From JACMQX01 sp040385105 (GTDB taxonomy: Bacteria > Pseudomonadota > Gammaproteobacteria > Burkholderiales > Burkholderiaceae_C): a stretch of 64,000 nt of DNA. Made by a program: the position numbers and the translations under genes. Positions 25,241 through 33,904 of the stretch are shown here, one piece after another (the first letter of the stretch is position 1; every line of letters begins with the position of its first letter). The stretch is taken from the NCBI GenBank assembly GCA_040385105.1, contig JAZKHY010000033.1:32782-96781 (forward strand), in the 5' to 3' direction. The notes below the pieces were generated by a model, which was not told the DNA's origin, did no database searches, and saw nothing but the letters and a program-made list of their open reading frames with translations.

Positions 25241-25954
25241 ATGACACACATCACCTACCAGGAACGGCGCGGCGAGATCGAAACCTATTTCGACCGCACG
25301 GCCGTACAGGCATGGGCCCGCCTGACCTCTGACGCGCCGGTCGGCCGCATCCGCGCCACCGTGCGCGCCGGCCGCGACCGCATGCGCGACACGCTGCTGG
25401 GCTGGCTGCCGGAAGACATGCAGGGCGTGCGCCTGCTGGACGCCGGCTGCGGCACGGGTGCCCTGGCCGTCGAAGCGGCGCTGCGCGGCGCCGATGTGCT
25501 GGCCATCGACCTGTCGCCCACCCTGGTGGACCTGGCGCGCGAACGCCTGCCCGAGCGCCTGGCCTGCGGCCGCGGCCCCGGCCGCATCGACTTCCGCAGC
25601 GGCGACATGCTCGACCCGGCACTGGGCGAATTCGACTTTGTTGTCGGCATGGACTCGCTGATCCACTATGAGGCGCCAGACGCCGTGCGCGTGCTGGCCG
25701 GGCTGGCGCGGCGCACCAGCTGTGCCATGTTCTTCACCTATGCGCCGAGCAACCCGCTGCTGGCCACGATGCATGCGGCCGGCAAATTCTTCCCGCGTGG
25801 CGACAGGGCACCGTCCATCGTTCCCGTCGCGGGCACGAAGCTGCACCGGCTGCTCGCCGCCGAGCCGCAACTCAAGGACTGGACGCCCGGCCGCACCGAG
25901 CGCGTGTCCAGCGGCTTCTACACCTCGCAGGCCATGGAGCTCGTCTCCGGATGA
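25241..25954 (+). CDS. bchM: Mg-protoporphyrin IX O-methyltransferase BchM
   Basis: This 237-residue SAM-dependent enzyme methylates the C13 propionate of Mg-protoporphyrin IX, producing the substrate of AcsF. The SAM-binding glycine motif LLDAGCGTGALAVEAA is near residues 65-80, and a second block is VVGMDSLIHYE. It lies 5 bp after bchL and its stop overlaps the lhaA start (ATGA), so Mg insertion, methylation and complex assembly genes are co-translated. Confidence 0.95.
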   Translation: MTHITYQERRGEIETYFDRTAVQAWARLTSDAPVGRIRATVRAGRDRMRDTLLGWLPEDMQGVRLLDAGCGTGALAVEAALRGADVLAIDLSPTLVDLARERLPERLACGRGPGRIDFRSGDMLDPALGEFDFVVGMDSLIHYEAPDAVRVLAGLARRTSCAMFFTYAPSNPLLATMHAAGKFFPRGDRAPSIVPVAGTKLHRLLAAEPQLKDWTPGRTERVSSGFYTSQAMELVSG

Positions 25955-27399
25955 ATCCTGTCAGCCGCATCAACCACAACCTGGCGCGCCAGTGGGCGCG
26001 GGTGGGCACGCGCTTCCTGCCGTTTGCCGATGCGGCGACCAAAGAGTTGCCGATGGGACGCCTGCTGCGCCTGTCGCTGTTCCAGGTGTCGGTCGGCATG
26101 GCCATGGCGCTGCTCAACGGCACGCTGAACCGGGTGATGATCGTCGAGCTCAACGTCGCTGCATGGCTTGTCGCGATGATGGTGGCGCTGCCGCTGGTGT
26201 TCGCGCCGCTGCGGGCCCTCATGGGTTTCCGCTCTGACACACACCGCTCGGCCCTCGGCTGGAAGCGGGTTCCCTATATCTGGATGGGCAGCCTGCTGCA
26301 GTTCGGCGGCCTGGCCATCATGCCGTTTGCACTGCTCGTGCTCTCGGGCGACACGCATGGCCCGGCGATCTTCGGCCAGATCGGCGCGGCGCTGGCTTTC
26401 CTGCTGGTGGGCGCCGGGCTGCACCTGACCCAGACCGCCGGCCTTGCCCTTGCAACCGACCTTGCGCCAGCCGAGTCGCGCCCGCGCGTCGTCGCGATGC
26501 TGTACGTGATGCTGCTGCTCGGCATGGTGGCCAGCTCGGTCGTGTTCGGTGCGCTGCTGGCCGACTTCAGGCAGGTCAAGCTGATCCAGGTGATCCAGGG
26601 CGCTGCGCTGCTGACGATGGTGTTGAACATGGTCGCCCTCTGGAAGCAGGAGGCACGCGACCCCTCGCGCACCGCATCCCGGCCTGGTGAAGCCCGGCCG
26701 AAATTCCGCGACTCCTGGCGCGCCTTCACCCGGGGCGGGCGGGCCAGCCGCCTGCTCGTCACCGTGGGGCTGGGCACGGCAGCCTTCAGCATGCAGGACA
26801 TCCTGCTGGAGCCCTATGGCGGGCAGATCATGAACCTGCCGGTAGGCGCGACCTCTTCCCTTACCGCGCTGATGGCGGGCGGCGCATTAGCCGCCTTTGC
26901 GCTGGCTTCGCGCTGGCTGCACCACGGCGGCGACCCGTACCGCCTGGCGGCCATGGGCGCGCTGGCCGGCGTTGCGGGTTTTGCAGCCGTCATCTTTGCC
27001 GACCCGATGCGCTCGGCCATGCTGTTCCGCTTCGGCACCATCTTCATCGGCTTTGGCGGCGGCCTGTTCTCGGTAGCCACATTGACCGCAGCCATGGGCC
27101 TGCAGAACGACGACCACAACGGCCTGGCCCTCGGCGCATGGGGCGCGGTGCAGGCCACAGCCGCCGGCATCGCCATCGCCATCGGCGGTGGCCTGCGCGA
27201 CGTGATTTCGGCGCTGGCAGAGCAGGGCGCACTGGGCACTGCCCTGATGTCTCCGTCAGTCGGCTACAGCTTTGTCTATCACCTCGAAATCGTTTTGTTG
27301 TTCGCCACCCTGGTGGCATTGGGCCCGCTGGTGCGTCATTCAACGCAACCGCGCCAGCAGGTTCCAGCGAAGTTCGGCCTGGCAGACATGCCGGGCTAG
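25951..27399 (+). CDS. lhaA: light-harvesting complex 1 assembly protein LhaA (PucC family)
   Basis: This 482-residue protein has about twelve transmembrane segments of the BCD/PucC branch of the MFS. Position between bchM and puhA identifies LhaA (ORF477/F1696), needed for LH1 assembly in Rhodobacter. A charged loop after the fourth helix contains GFRSDTHRSALGWKRVP, a family hallmark. It is related to the PucC-type gene at 7526-8986. puhA follows after 29 bp with its own ribosome binding site. Confidence 0.93.
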   Translation: MNPVSRINHNLARQWARVGTRFLPFADAATKELPMGRLLRLSLFQVSVGMAMALLNGTLNRVMIVELNVAAWLVAMMVALPLVFAPLRALMGFRSDTHRSALGWKRVPYIWMGSLLQFGGLAIMPFALLVLSGDTHGPAIFGQIGAALAFLLVGAGLHLTQTAGLALATDLAPAESRPRVVAMLYVMLLLGMVASSVVFGALLADFRQVKLIQVIQGAALLTMVLNMVALWKQEARDPSRTASRPGEARPKFRDSWRAFTRGGRASRLLVTVGLGTAAFSMQDILLEPYGGQIMNLPVGATSSLTALMAGGALAAFALASRWLHHGGDPYRLAAMGALAGVAGFAAVIFADPMRSAMLFRFGTIFIGFGGGLFSVATLTAAMGLQNDDHNGLALGAWGAVQATAAGIAIAIGGGLRDVISALAEQGALGTALMSPSVGYSFVYHLEIVLLFATLVALGPLVRHSTQPRQQVPAKFGLADMPG

Positions 27400-27428
27400 T
27401 TGCGTACTGGATTTACAGGAGAGCGCTT

Positions 27429-28193
27429 ATGGAAACCGGAGCCATCACAGGTTATATCGACGTCGCGCAGATCGCGCTGTACGTGTTCTGGGTATTTTTT
27501 GCAGGCCTGATCTACTACCTGCTGCAGGAGAACAAGCGCGAGGGCTATCCGCTGGAGTCCGAGCGCTCGGCCCATGTCCGCGTGCAGGGCTGGCCACCCA
27601 TCCCCAGCCCCAAGACTTACCTGCTGCGCGACGGCAGCACCCGCACCGTGCCCAACAGCAACAAGTCGGCGCAGGGCCTGGCGGCCGTGCCTGCCGGCAA
27701 CTGGCTGGGCGCACCGCTGGTGCCCACCGGCAACCCGATGCTTGACGGCGTTGGCCCAGGCGCCTGGGCAGACCGGCCCGACGTCGCGGACACGACCCTG
27801 GAAGGAGACATCAAGATCGTGCCGCTGCGGGTGGCAGCAGACTTTGACGTGGCCTCCGGCGACCCGGACCCACGCGGCATGACGGTGATCGGCGATGACG
27901 GCAAGGCCGGCGGCAAGGTCGTGGACGTCTGGGTGGACCGCTCGGAAATGCTGTTCCGCTACCTGGAACTTGAGGTGGCCGGCAGTGCGCGCCGTGTGCT
28001 GCTGCCGATCAACTTCACCCGCATCGATGCGCAGCGGGTCCGCGTCAAGTCGATCCTCGGCAGCCAGTTTGCAGAGGTGCCCGGCACCGCCAACCCGGAC
28101 CAGGTCACGCTGCTGGAAGAAGAGAAGATCATGGCCTACTACGGCGGCGGCGTGCTGTACGCCACGCCGGCCCGCCAGGAGCCCTTCCTGTGA
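27429..28193 (+). CDS. puhA: reaction centre H subunit PuhA
   Basis: This 254-residue subunit caps the cytoplasmic face of the PufLM core and governs proton transfer to QB. One N-terminal transmembrane helix (about residues 12-32) precedes a cytoplasmic beta-rich PRC-barrel domain. The ATG at 27429 has AGGAG upstream; a longer open frame begins inside lhaA and is not real. The stop overlaps the GTG start of puhB. Confidence 0.96.
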   Translation: METGAITGYIDVAQIALYVFWVFFAGLIYYLLQENKREGYPLESERSAHVRVQGWPPIPSPKTYLLRDGSTRTVPNSNKSAQGLAAVPAGNWLGAPLVPTGNPMLDGVGPGAWADRPDVADTTLEGDIKIVPLRVAADFDVASGDPDPRGMTVIGDDGKAGGKVVDVWVDRSEMLFRYLELEVAGSARRVLLPINFTRIDAQRVRVKSILGSQFAEVPGTANPDQVTLLEEEKIMAYYGGGVLYATPARQEPFL

Positions 28194-28888
28194 ACGCCCC
28201 GGTCCAGCACGAACACGAGTTCGAGGCAGAGCATGGCCTGCCCGAGCCGCTGCCGCCAGGCGAGCGCATCCTCTGGCAGGGCGCGCCCGACTGGCGCACA
28301 TTGGCCGTGCAGGTGATGCGGGTGCGCACGCTGGCCATCTACTTTGCGCTGATGCTGCTGTGGCGCGTCAGCACGGTGCTGTATGACGGCGGCGGTGTTG
28401 CATCTGCAGCGCTGTCACTTGCCGTGTTGTTGCCGCTGTCCCTGGTCGCGCTCGGATTGCTGTCGCTGATGGCCTGGCTCACCAGCCGCACCACCGTGTA
28501 CACACTGACCGACCGGCGCGTCGTGATGCGCGTGGGCATTGTGCTGAGCGTGACGTTCAACCTGCCGTACCGCAAGATTGCATCGGCCGGACTGCGTGCC
28601 AACAATGACGGCACAGGCGACATCGCCCTCACCCTCGCACAGGACGAGCAGATCGCCTACCTGCACCTGTGGCCGCATGCACGGCCGTGGCGCGTCAAGC
28701 ACACGGAACCCATGCTGCGCGGCATACCGGACGCCATGCGGGTCGGGGAGCTGCTGACAACAGCGATCAGCGCCGCAGCCGCCGGCGAAGGCACCGTCGT
28801 GCCGGGTTCACCACTGCGCACGGCCGCCAACGACCATCACGCAGGACTGCAACCGGGCTCTGCCAACGCCGGCCCGGTGGCGGCATGA
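28190..28888 (+). CDS. puhB: photosynthetic complex assembly protein PuhB
   Basis: This 232-residue membrane protein with a PH-like (bPH2) domain assists reaction-centre assembly. Two to three hydrophobic segments span about residues 45-100, followed by the PH-type stretch YTLTDRRVVMRVGI. The start is a GTG overlapping the puhA stop (GTGA), which suggests translation is coupled and lowered. The stop overlaps the start of puhC. Confidence 0.92.
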   Translation: MNAPVQHEHEFEAEHGLPEPLPPGERILWQGAPDWRTLAVQVMRVRTLAIYFALMLLWRVSTVLYDGGGVASAALSLAVLLPLSLVALGLLSLMAWLTSRTTVYTLTDRRVVMRVGIVLSVTFNLPYRKIASAGLRANNDGTGDIALTLAQDEQIAYLHLWPHARPWRVKHTEPMLRGIPDAMRVGELLTTAISAAAAGEGTVVPGSPLRTAANDHHAGLQPGSANAGPVAA

Positions 28889-29349
28889 CAGCCATGAGCG
28901 GGCAGACCTTCACCCCCGGCCTGCAACGCGTGCCGCTGCTGGCGGCAGGCGCGCTGGTGGTGCTGTCTATCGTGGCCGTTTCGGCGGTGCGGATGACCGG
29001 CGTGGGCAAGGTCACCGTGCCTGACGCCGCATCGGTGACGATGCGCGAATTCCTGTTTGAAGACCGCAGCGACGGCAGCATCGCCATCATCGATGCGCGC
29101 AGCAGGCAGCAGGTGGACACCGTCGCGCCCGCCAGCAACGGCTTCCTGCGCGGCACCATGCGGGGCCTGGCGCGCGAGCGCAAGCGCATGGGCATCGGGC
29201 CCGAGCTGCCCTTCCAGATGATTGGCCGCGCCGACGGGCGGCTCACACTCGTGGACCCCGGCACCGGCCGCCGGGTTGACCTTGAATCGTTCGGCCCAAG
29301 GAATGCTGCGGTGTTCGCGAAGCTGATGGCCATACCGCCAAAACCCTGA
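28885..29349 (+). CDS. puhC: photosynthetic complex assembly protein PuhC
   Basis: This 154-residue protein has one N-terminal membrane anchor (about residues 18-37) and a periplasmic domain containing MREFLFEDRSDGSIAIID, characteristic of PuhC. In Rhodobacter PuhC supports LH1 and core complex assembly. The ATG at 28885 overlaps the puhB stop; a longer upstream frame lies within puhB and was discarded. acsF follows after 29 bp. Confidence 0.91.
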   Translation: MTAMSGQTFTPGLQRVPLLAAGALVVLSIVAVSAVRMTGVGKVTVPDAASVTMREFLFEDRSDGSIAIIDARSRQQVDTVAPASNGFLRGTMRGLARERKRMGIGPELPFQMIGRADGRLTLVDPGTGRRVDLESFGPRNAAVFAKLMAIPPKP

Positions 29350-29378
29350 GCTGACGAACCAACCGAGCGGAACCTGTC

Positions 29379-30458
29379 ATGACAGAAGCCACCATCACCG
29401 CACCCGCAGCCGCAGTCGTGCCCAACGAAGCCACCGGCACCGCATTGAAGAACACGATGCTCACGCCGCGGTTCTACACCACTGACTTCAAGGCCATGGA
29501 CCGCATCAATATCGAGTCGATCCGGCCGCAATGGGATGCGCTGATGGACGAGTTCCGCGCCGACTCCAACACCGACCACTTCCAGCGCCCGCCCGAGATG
29601 GTGGGCAACTACTCTTCGCTCCCGCCGGCGTTGCACAAGGAGTTTCTCGACTTCCTGATCAGCTCTGTCACCTCCGAATTCTCGGGCTGTGTGCTGTATG
29701 CAGAAATCAAGAAGCGGGTGACCAACCCGGACATCAAGGAGCTGATGGGCCTGATGGCGCGCGACGAGAGCCGCCATGCCGGCTTCATCAACCAGTGGCT
29801 GAAGGACTTTGGCGTGGGCGTGGACCTGGGCTTCCTGGCCAGGGCCAAGAAGTACACCTACTTCCGGCCGAAGTTCATCTTCTATGCCACCTACCTGTCA
29901 GAAAAGATTGGCTACGCGCGCTACATCGCCATCTACCGCCAGGTCGAGAAGCACCCGGAACTGTGCTTCCACCCGATCTTCAAATGGTTCGAGCGCTGGT
30001 GCAATGACGAATTCCGCCACGGCGAGGCCTTTGCGCTGCTGATGCGCGCCAACCCGCACCTGCTCAAGGGCCACAACAAGCTGTGGATCCGCTTCTTCGT
30101 GCTGGCCGTCTATGCCACCATGTATGTGCGCGACCATACCCGCCCCGAGATGCATGCGGCCATGGGCATGGACCCGACGGAATACGACTACCAGGTGTTC
30201 CGCATCACGTCGGAGATCACCCGCCAGGTGTTCCCGCTGACGCTCAACATCGACGACCCGCGCTTTCGCGCCGGCCTTGAGCGGCTGCGCCACCTCTCGC
30301 TGGCGATGGAAGCGGCGGCTGCGCAAGGCGGCGTCATCGGCAACCTGAAAAAGCTTGGTCTCGGGCTGGCCGCAGGCCTGACATTTGTGCGCCTGTATTG
30401 CCTGCCCGCCCACCATCACGACCTGCCCCAGGACATGCGCGTCGCGCCTGCCTGGTGA
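29379..30458 (+). CDS. acsF: oxygen-dependent Mg-protoporphyrin monomethyl ester cyclase AcsF
   Basis: This 359-residue di-iron enzyme forms the isocyclic E ring with O2. Metal-binding motifs are visible as SEFSGCVLYAEIKKR, ARDESRHAGF and CNDEFRHGEAF, the paired Glu-xx-His pattern of the ferritin-like fold. The oxygen-independent alternative bchE is not present in this window, so ring closure here depends on oxygen unless bchE lies elsewhere. Position after puhC and before puhE is typical of betaproteobacterial clusters. Confidence 0.96.
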   Translation: MTEATITAPAAAVVPNEATGTALKNTMLTPRFYTTDFKAMDRINIESIRPQWDALMDEFRADSNTDHFQRPPEMVGNYSSLPPALHKEFLDFLISSVTSEFSGCVLYAEIKKRVTNPDIKELMGLMARDESRHAGFINQWLKDFGVGVDLGFLARAKKYTYFRPKFIFYATYLSEKIGYARYIAIYRQVEKHPELCFHPIFKWFERWCNDEFRHGEAFALLMRANPHLLKGHNKLWIRFFVLAVYATMYVRDHTRPEMHAAMGMDPTEYDYQVFRITSEITRQVFPLTLNIDDPRFRAGLERLRHLSLAMEAAAAQGGVIGNLKKLGLGLAAGLTFVRLYCLPAHHHDLPQDMRVAPAW

Positions 30459-30505
30459 GCTGACGACCGGATCCGGATCAACCCGCCCCCGACCGCGCCC
30501 GTGCC

Positions 30506-31291
30506 ATGACCCTGATGCAGTACGCGCTGCCTGTCCTCTACACCCTGTTCATCTGGTGGTTCAGCACGGGCGTGATCCTGTACCTGGTGGGCATGCCGCG
30601 CTGGACTTTCAAATGGACCATGGTCGGCGCCACGTTCTTCCTGCTGCTGTCCATCCTAGGTCTGTATGTCACAGGTAAGGACACCCGCGTCACCGGCGCC
30701 TACCTGGCCTTCACCTGCGCGCTGATGGTGTGGGCCTGGCAGGAGGTCGCATTCCTGCTGGGCTATGTCACAGGCGCAAGGCGCCAGGCCTGCCCGCCGG
30801 AAGCGACAGGCTGGCGCCGTACCGGCTTCGCGCTGCAGGCGATCCTGCACCATGAACTCGCGCTGGTCGTGCTCGGCGGCGCAGTCATCGCAGCCACCTG
30901 GGACGCGCCCAACCAGACCGGACTGTGGACGTTCAGCGTGCTGTGGGTGATGCGCCTGAGCGCCAAGCTCAACGTGTTCCTGGGCGTGCGCAACCTGAGT
31001 GAATCCTTCCTGCCGGCGCATCTCAAGTACATCCACACCTACTTCAGGCGCAAGGCGATGAACCCGCTGTTCCCGCTGTCCGTCATCTTTGGTTCGGCTG
31101 TAGCCTGGATGCTGTGGGGCAACGCCACGGCCGACGGCATCATGGCCTTCGAAGCCACCTCTCTCGCATTCGCCGCCACCTTGCTATCGCTGGCTGTGCT
31201 GGAGCACTGGTTCATGGTGCTGCCGCTGCCGTCAGAGGCGCTGTGGTCGTGGGGCATGCGGTCGCGGGTTGATGCTGCTGCGGGCAAGTAG
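30506..31291 (+). CDS. puhE: photosynthetic complex assembly protein PuhE (DUF3623)
   Basis: This 261-residue integral membrane protein has about seven hydrophobic helices. It matches the PuhE/DUF3623 family by position and by segments such as KLNVFLGVRNLSESFLP. In Rhodobacter PuhE modulates bacteriochlorophyll supply and complex assembly. It lies 47 bp after acsF with a weak ribosome binding site and closes the + strand operon; an intrinsic terminator follows 35 bp after the stop. Confidence 0.9.
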   Translation: MTLMQYALPVLYTLFIWWFSTGVILYLVGMPRWTFKWTMVGATFFLLLSILGLYVTGKDTRVTGAYLAFTCALMVWAWQEVAFLLGYVTGARRQACPPEATGWRRTGFALQAILHHELALVVLGGAVIAATWDAPNQTGLWTFSVLWVMRLSAKLNVFLGVRNLSESFLPAHLKYIHTYFRRKAMNPLFPLSVIFGSAVAWMLWGNATADGIMAFEATSLAFAATLLSLAVLEHWFMVLPLPSEALWSWGMRSRVDAAAGK

Positions 31292-31326
31292 CTGGGCAAT
31301 CCTCTATGCCGCAGCTCTTTCAACAG

Positions 31327-31347
31327 CCGCGCTATGCGCGGTTTTTT
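31327..31347 (+). terminator. intrinsic terminator of the bchF-puhE operon
   Basis: A perfect 6-bp stem CCGCGC-TAT-GCGCGG (31327-31341) is followed by six T (31342-31347). It lies 35 bp beyond the puhE stop and should end the + strand operon. Confidence 0.85.
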
Positions 31348-31539
31348 CTGTCCATTACCTCGCGCAAGGCTGTGGGCAGCGTCGTGGTGCGGCACAGCGC
31401 AATGGCACTTGCTCAGGCGTCTGGCAATTCTTCCGTTCGGGCTGCGCTTGTCGAAGCCTTCGTGAAAACACGCGTGCAGCCTACATCTCAGACGTGATGA
31501 AAATGTCTCCGAGCCAGGAAGACCTGCAGCGTGGTCGCC

Positions 31540-31614
31540 TGGGGTCAGAGCACAATTTCGTTCGATACCGCGCGCTCCGTTGAGATCACTGTCCTGAATT
31601 GTGATCTGACCCCA
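31540..31614. repeat. 18-bp near-perfect inverted repeat, REP-like
   Basis: TGGGGTCAGAGCACAATT (31540-31557) pairs with its reverse complement at 31597-31614 with one mismatch, across a 39-bp spacer. The GGGGTCAGA core resembles sequences that often border REP-associated IS200-like transposase genes. No transposase is present here. Confidence 0.6.
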
Positions 31615-31686
31615 CGCTCGTCCCCGCGCTCCGGAGGCTAATCAAGCCCATGCCTGCTGGCGTGACCAAACCTCCCCGGATCAGGT

Positions 31687-31768
31687 GGGTAGGGTGCTCT
31701 GCGCAGCGGCATAAAGGAGGAGACGGCGAAGCCGGCGGGGGACAGCCGCGGAGCAGAGTACCCTGCCC
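31687..31768. repeat. 16-bp imperfect inverted repeat around a GC-rich core
   Basis: GGGTAGGGTGCTCTGC (31687-31702) is complementary to 31753-31768 at 14 of 16 positions. The 50-bp core is purine-rich then GC-rich and contains further short complementary tracts. It may be a folded intergenic repeat unit or an element remnant; no coding frame spans it convincingly. Confidence 0.45.
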
Positions 31769-31830
31769 GCCTGATCTCGAAGAAGCGTTGGCGCGAAAAA
31801 ACGAGCCGTGCCGCAAAACCCCCAAGAAGA

Positions 31831-32898
31831 CTACTTCGAAGCCGAGGCAGCACTGGCCGGCGCAGCCGCAACCAGCGCCGCAATCGCAGGCCGTGCGGCC
31901 AGCTCCGGATGGTCTTTCAGCATGCCGGCGCCATAGAGAGGCTTGAACGCCCCCTGGTGGCAGGTCGCGCAGTTGAGCTTGGCCACATCACCCGTCGGGC
32001 CAAGCCGGTCTTGCGGGAAGACGGGCTTGAGCGGCTCCAGGTACTTCGTGTTCAGGTCGCGCGCCATGCGGATGCCATGCCAGGCTGTGCCGCGCTGCGG
32101 TGTGCTCTGGTCCCAGTCGGTGAAGGAGCGGCTGTTGTGGCAGTAGGTGCAGTTGACGCCCAGCGAGTCCGACATGTGCATCATCAGGCCATAGGTGTTT
32201 TCCGTCTGCTTGATGCTCTGGCGGTTGCCCGTGGGCAATGCCGTCGAGCCGACCGTCCGGATCTCTGTGCCCTTGAGCAGGAACGGCGTGAACGGGTCAT
32301 ACGGCAAGGACGTCAGCGCGGTCAGTGTGGACGGCTTGTTCTGCCCCAGATCGTCGCCAAGCATCTTTCCTGCCTGCTTCTGGCCTTCTGGCGCAAACCA
32401 GACCTTGGCCGGTACCGGCTGGCCGCGGTGGCAGGTGTAGCAGGTGACGCCGGTCTCGGCGACGTGGTTCTTCCAGTCGCTGTTGATGTGCCGCGTCATC
32501 TCCAGCATGCGGCGTGCGACCACCTTGGTGTACAGCGCGTCAGACGCCATGTTGTCGCCGGCGTGGCAATAAGTGCAGCCCTGCTGCGGCGAGACCCAGG
32601 CCGTCATCGCCAGCATCAGCCGGGTGAACTCGGGCACGCCCAGCTCGCCGAGCACCTTCACGTTCTGGAACACCTGACCGGCTTTCGGGCCATCGGGGTT
32701 GGCCGGCAGCGCCGGCTGCGCAGCCGGCGGTGTATTGAGCGCGGCCTGCTTCTCCAGGATGCGCGGGTTGTACACCTCGACCATGCCGGTGCCGCGGTAG
32801 CCGCGCTGCACGGTGTCCACCGGCGGGCGTTCGCAGCCGGCCAGCAGCGTGGCAAGGCCGATGGCGGTGGCGCACAGCGCCGTACGTAGCTTGATCAT
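31831..32898 (-). CDS. pufC: reaction-centre tetraheme cytochrome c subunit PufC
   Basis: This 355-residue subunit re-reduces the photo-oxidised special pair. Four CxxCH heme sites are visible (CTYCH, CYTCH, CTYCH, CATCH) together with Met ligand segments. A lipoprotein signal with LLAGC (Cys22) anchors it to the periplasmic face. The ATG at 32898 overlaps the pufM stop; the longer open frame upstream runs through pufM and is spurious. It needs the Ccm machinery encoded at 50046-57327 and is a likely electron acceptor from the HiPIP at 5206-5523. An Ala/Ser-rich tail closes the protein. Confidence 0.96.
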   Translation of the reverse strand: MIKLRTALCATAIGLATLLAGCERPPVDTVQRGYRGTGMVEVYNPRILEKQAALNTPPAAQPALPANPDGPKAGQVFQNVKVLGELGVPEFTRLMLAMTAWVSPQQGCTYCHAGDNMASDALYTKVVARRMLEMTRHINSDWKNHVAETGVTCYTCHRGQPVPAKVWFAPEGQKQAGKMLGDDLGQNKPSTLTALTSLPYDPFTPFLLKGTEIRTVGSTALPTGNRQSIKQTENTYGLMMHMSDSLGVNCTYCHNSRSFTDWDQSTPQRGTAWHGIRMARDLNTKYLEPLKPVFPQDRLGPTGDVAKLNCATCHQGAFKPLYGAGMLKDHPELAARPAIAALVAAAPASAASASK

Positions 32899-33878
32899 GG
32901 CTTGACTCCTTGCAACAGGGCCGGGTCGGTCATCGGCGCAAACACGGCAGGGTAGACCGGCGCGATATGGTGCTTGACGGCCCAGAGGTACCAGTTGTCC
33001 ACCACGGTGCCGGTCAGCAGGATGCCGATGCCGCCGGTCAGCGGGCACAGCACCGCAAACCACCAGCCCCAGCGGTGGATCGACTCCATCGTCGCGTTCC
33101 AGCCCATGGTCCAGCGCCAGAACAGGGCGGCCCGCTCGCTGGCCGTGCCGCGGTCCACGATCTGCTCGATCTCGCGCTCGCCGCCAAAGCGGCTCACCGC
33201 CAGGATGGTGGCGCCGTGCATCGCGAACAGCAGCGTCGCGCCATACAGGAAGGCGATCGACAGCATGTGGAAAGGGTTGTAGAACAGGTTGCCATAGCGG
33301 ATGGAGAAGGCGGCCGTCCAGTCCAGGTGGGGGAAGATGCCGAACGGCACCGCCTCGCCCCAGCTGCCCATCAGGATGGGGCGGATGAAGCCGAGCACCA
33401 GCATCAGCCAGATGGCAGCGGCAAACGCCCAGGCCACATGGGTGCCCATGCCCAGCGCCTTGGCGCGCCGGTACATGCGGCCCCACCAGAGCAACACCGA
33501 CATCGTCATGAAGAAACCGGCCATCAGCCACCAGCCGCCCTGCGCGAGCGGGGGAAAGAGCTTCAAGCCCATGCCCGGCGGCGGCGGCTCAAGGCCCAGC
33601 CATGGCAGCTTGCGCACGAACTGCACAATGTCCCAGTCGACCGAGGCCAGCATGTTCAGGCCGATGATCTCGATGCAGATGAAGAAGCACAGCAGCGACG
33701 CCACGCCGAACCAGCCGAGGTAGATCGGCCCGATCTGCGCATCGCCGATCTTGCCGAGCCAGTGCATGTGGATGGGCGGGCCTTCGCGCTCCTTGTTGCC
33801 CTGGGCCAGCGGCACGCCGGGGTAGGAAGGGGCCGCCACCTGGACCCGGGTGAACAGATTGAGATATTCAGTAGCCAT
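32895..33878 (-). CDS. pufM: reaction centre M subunit PufM
   Basis: This 327-residue subunit has five transmembrane helices and binds half of the reaction-centre cofactors. The stretch FSIRYGNLFYNPFHMLSIAF holds the helix D residues near the special pair, and FAMHGATILAV carries a metal-site His. MATEYLNLFTRVQV at 33878 is the usual PufM N-terminus, so the longer upstream frame was rejected. It is coupled to pufC by a 4-bp overlap and lies 26 bp after pufL. Confidence 0.97.
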   Translation of the reverse strand: MATEYLNLFTRVQVAAPSYPGVPLAQGNKEREGPPIHMHWLGKIGDAQIGPIYLGWFGVASLLCFFICIEIIGLNMLASVDWDIVQFVRKLPWLGLEPPPPGMGLKLFPPLAQGGWWLMAGFFMTMSVLLWWGRMYRRAKALGMGTHVAWAFAAAIWLMLVLGFIRPILMGSWGEAVPFGIFPHLDWTAAFSIRYGNLFYNPFHMLSIAFLYGATLLFAMHGATILAVSRFGGEREIEQIVDRGTASERAALFWRWTMGWNATMESIHRWGWWFAVLCPLTGGIGILLTGTVVDNWYLWAVKHHIAPVYPAVFAPMTDPALLQGVKP

Positions 33879-33904
33879 GGATGTGTCTCCTCGCGGGTTG
33901 GGTC

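Larger units (their letters stand above)
31348..31830. other. gene-free spacer between the convergent puhE and pufC ends
   Basis: About 480 bp between the ends of two convergent operons. Short open frames here (for example 31306-31497) have no ribosome binding site, overlap the terminator and resemble nothing known. The spacer holds two inverted-repeat structures (31540-31614 and 31687-31768) and otherwise shows nothing recognisable. It is the most likely place in the window for past mobile-element traffic or rearrangement. Confidence 0.6.

Noticed and set aside
31306..31497. 63-codon frame in the puhE-pufC spacer
   Set aside because: It starts upstream of the intrinsic terminator, spans it, has no ribosome binding site and no recognisable pattern.
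31831..33531. 566-codon open frame fusing PufC to upstream sequence
   Set aside because: The upstream part is an out-of-frame reading of pufM; pufC has its own ATG overlapping the pufM stop and a proper lipoprotein signal.
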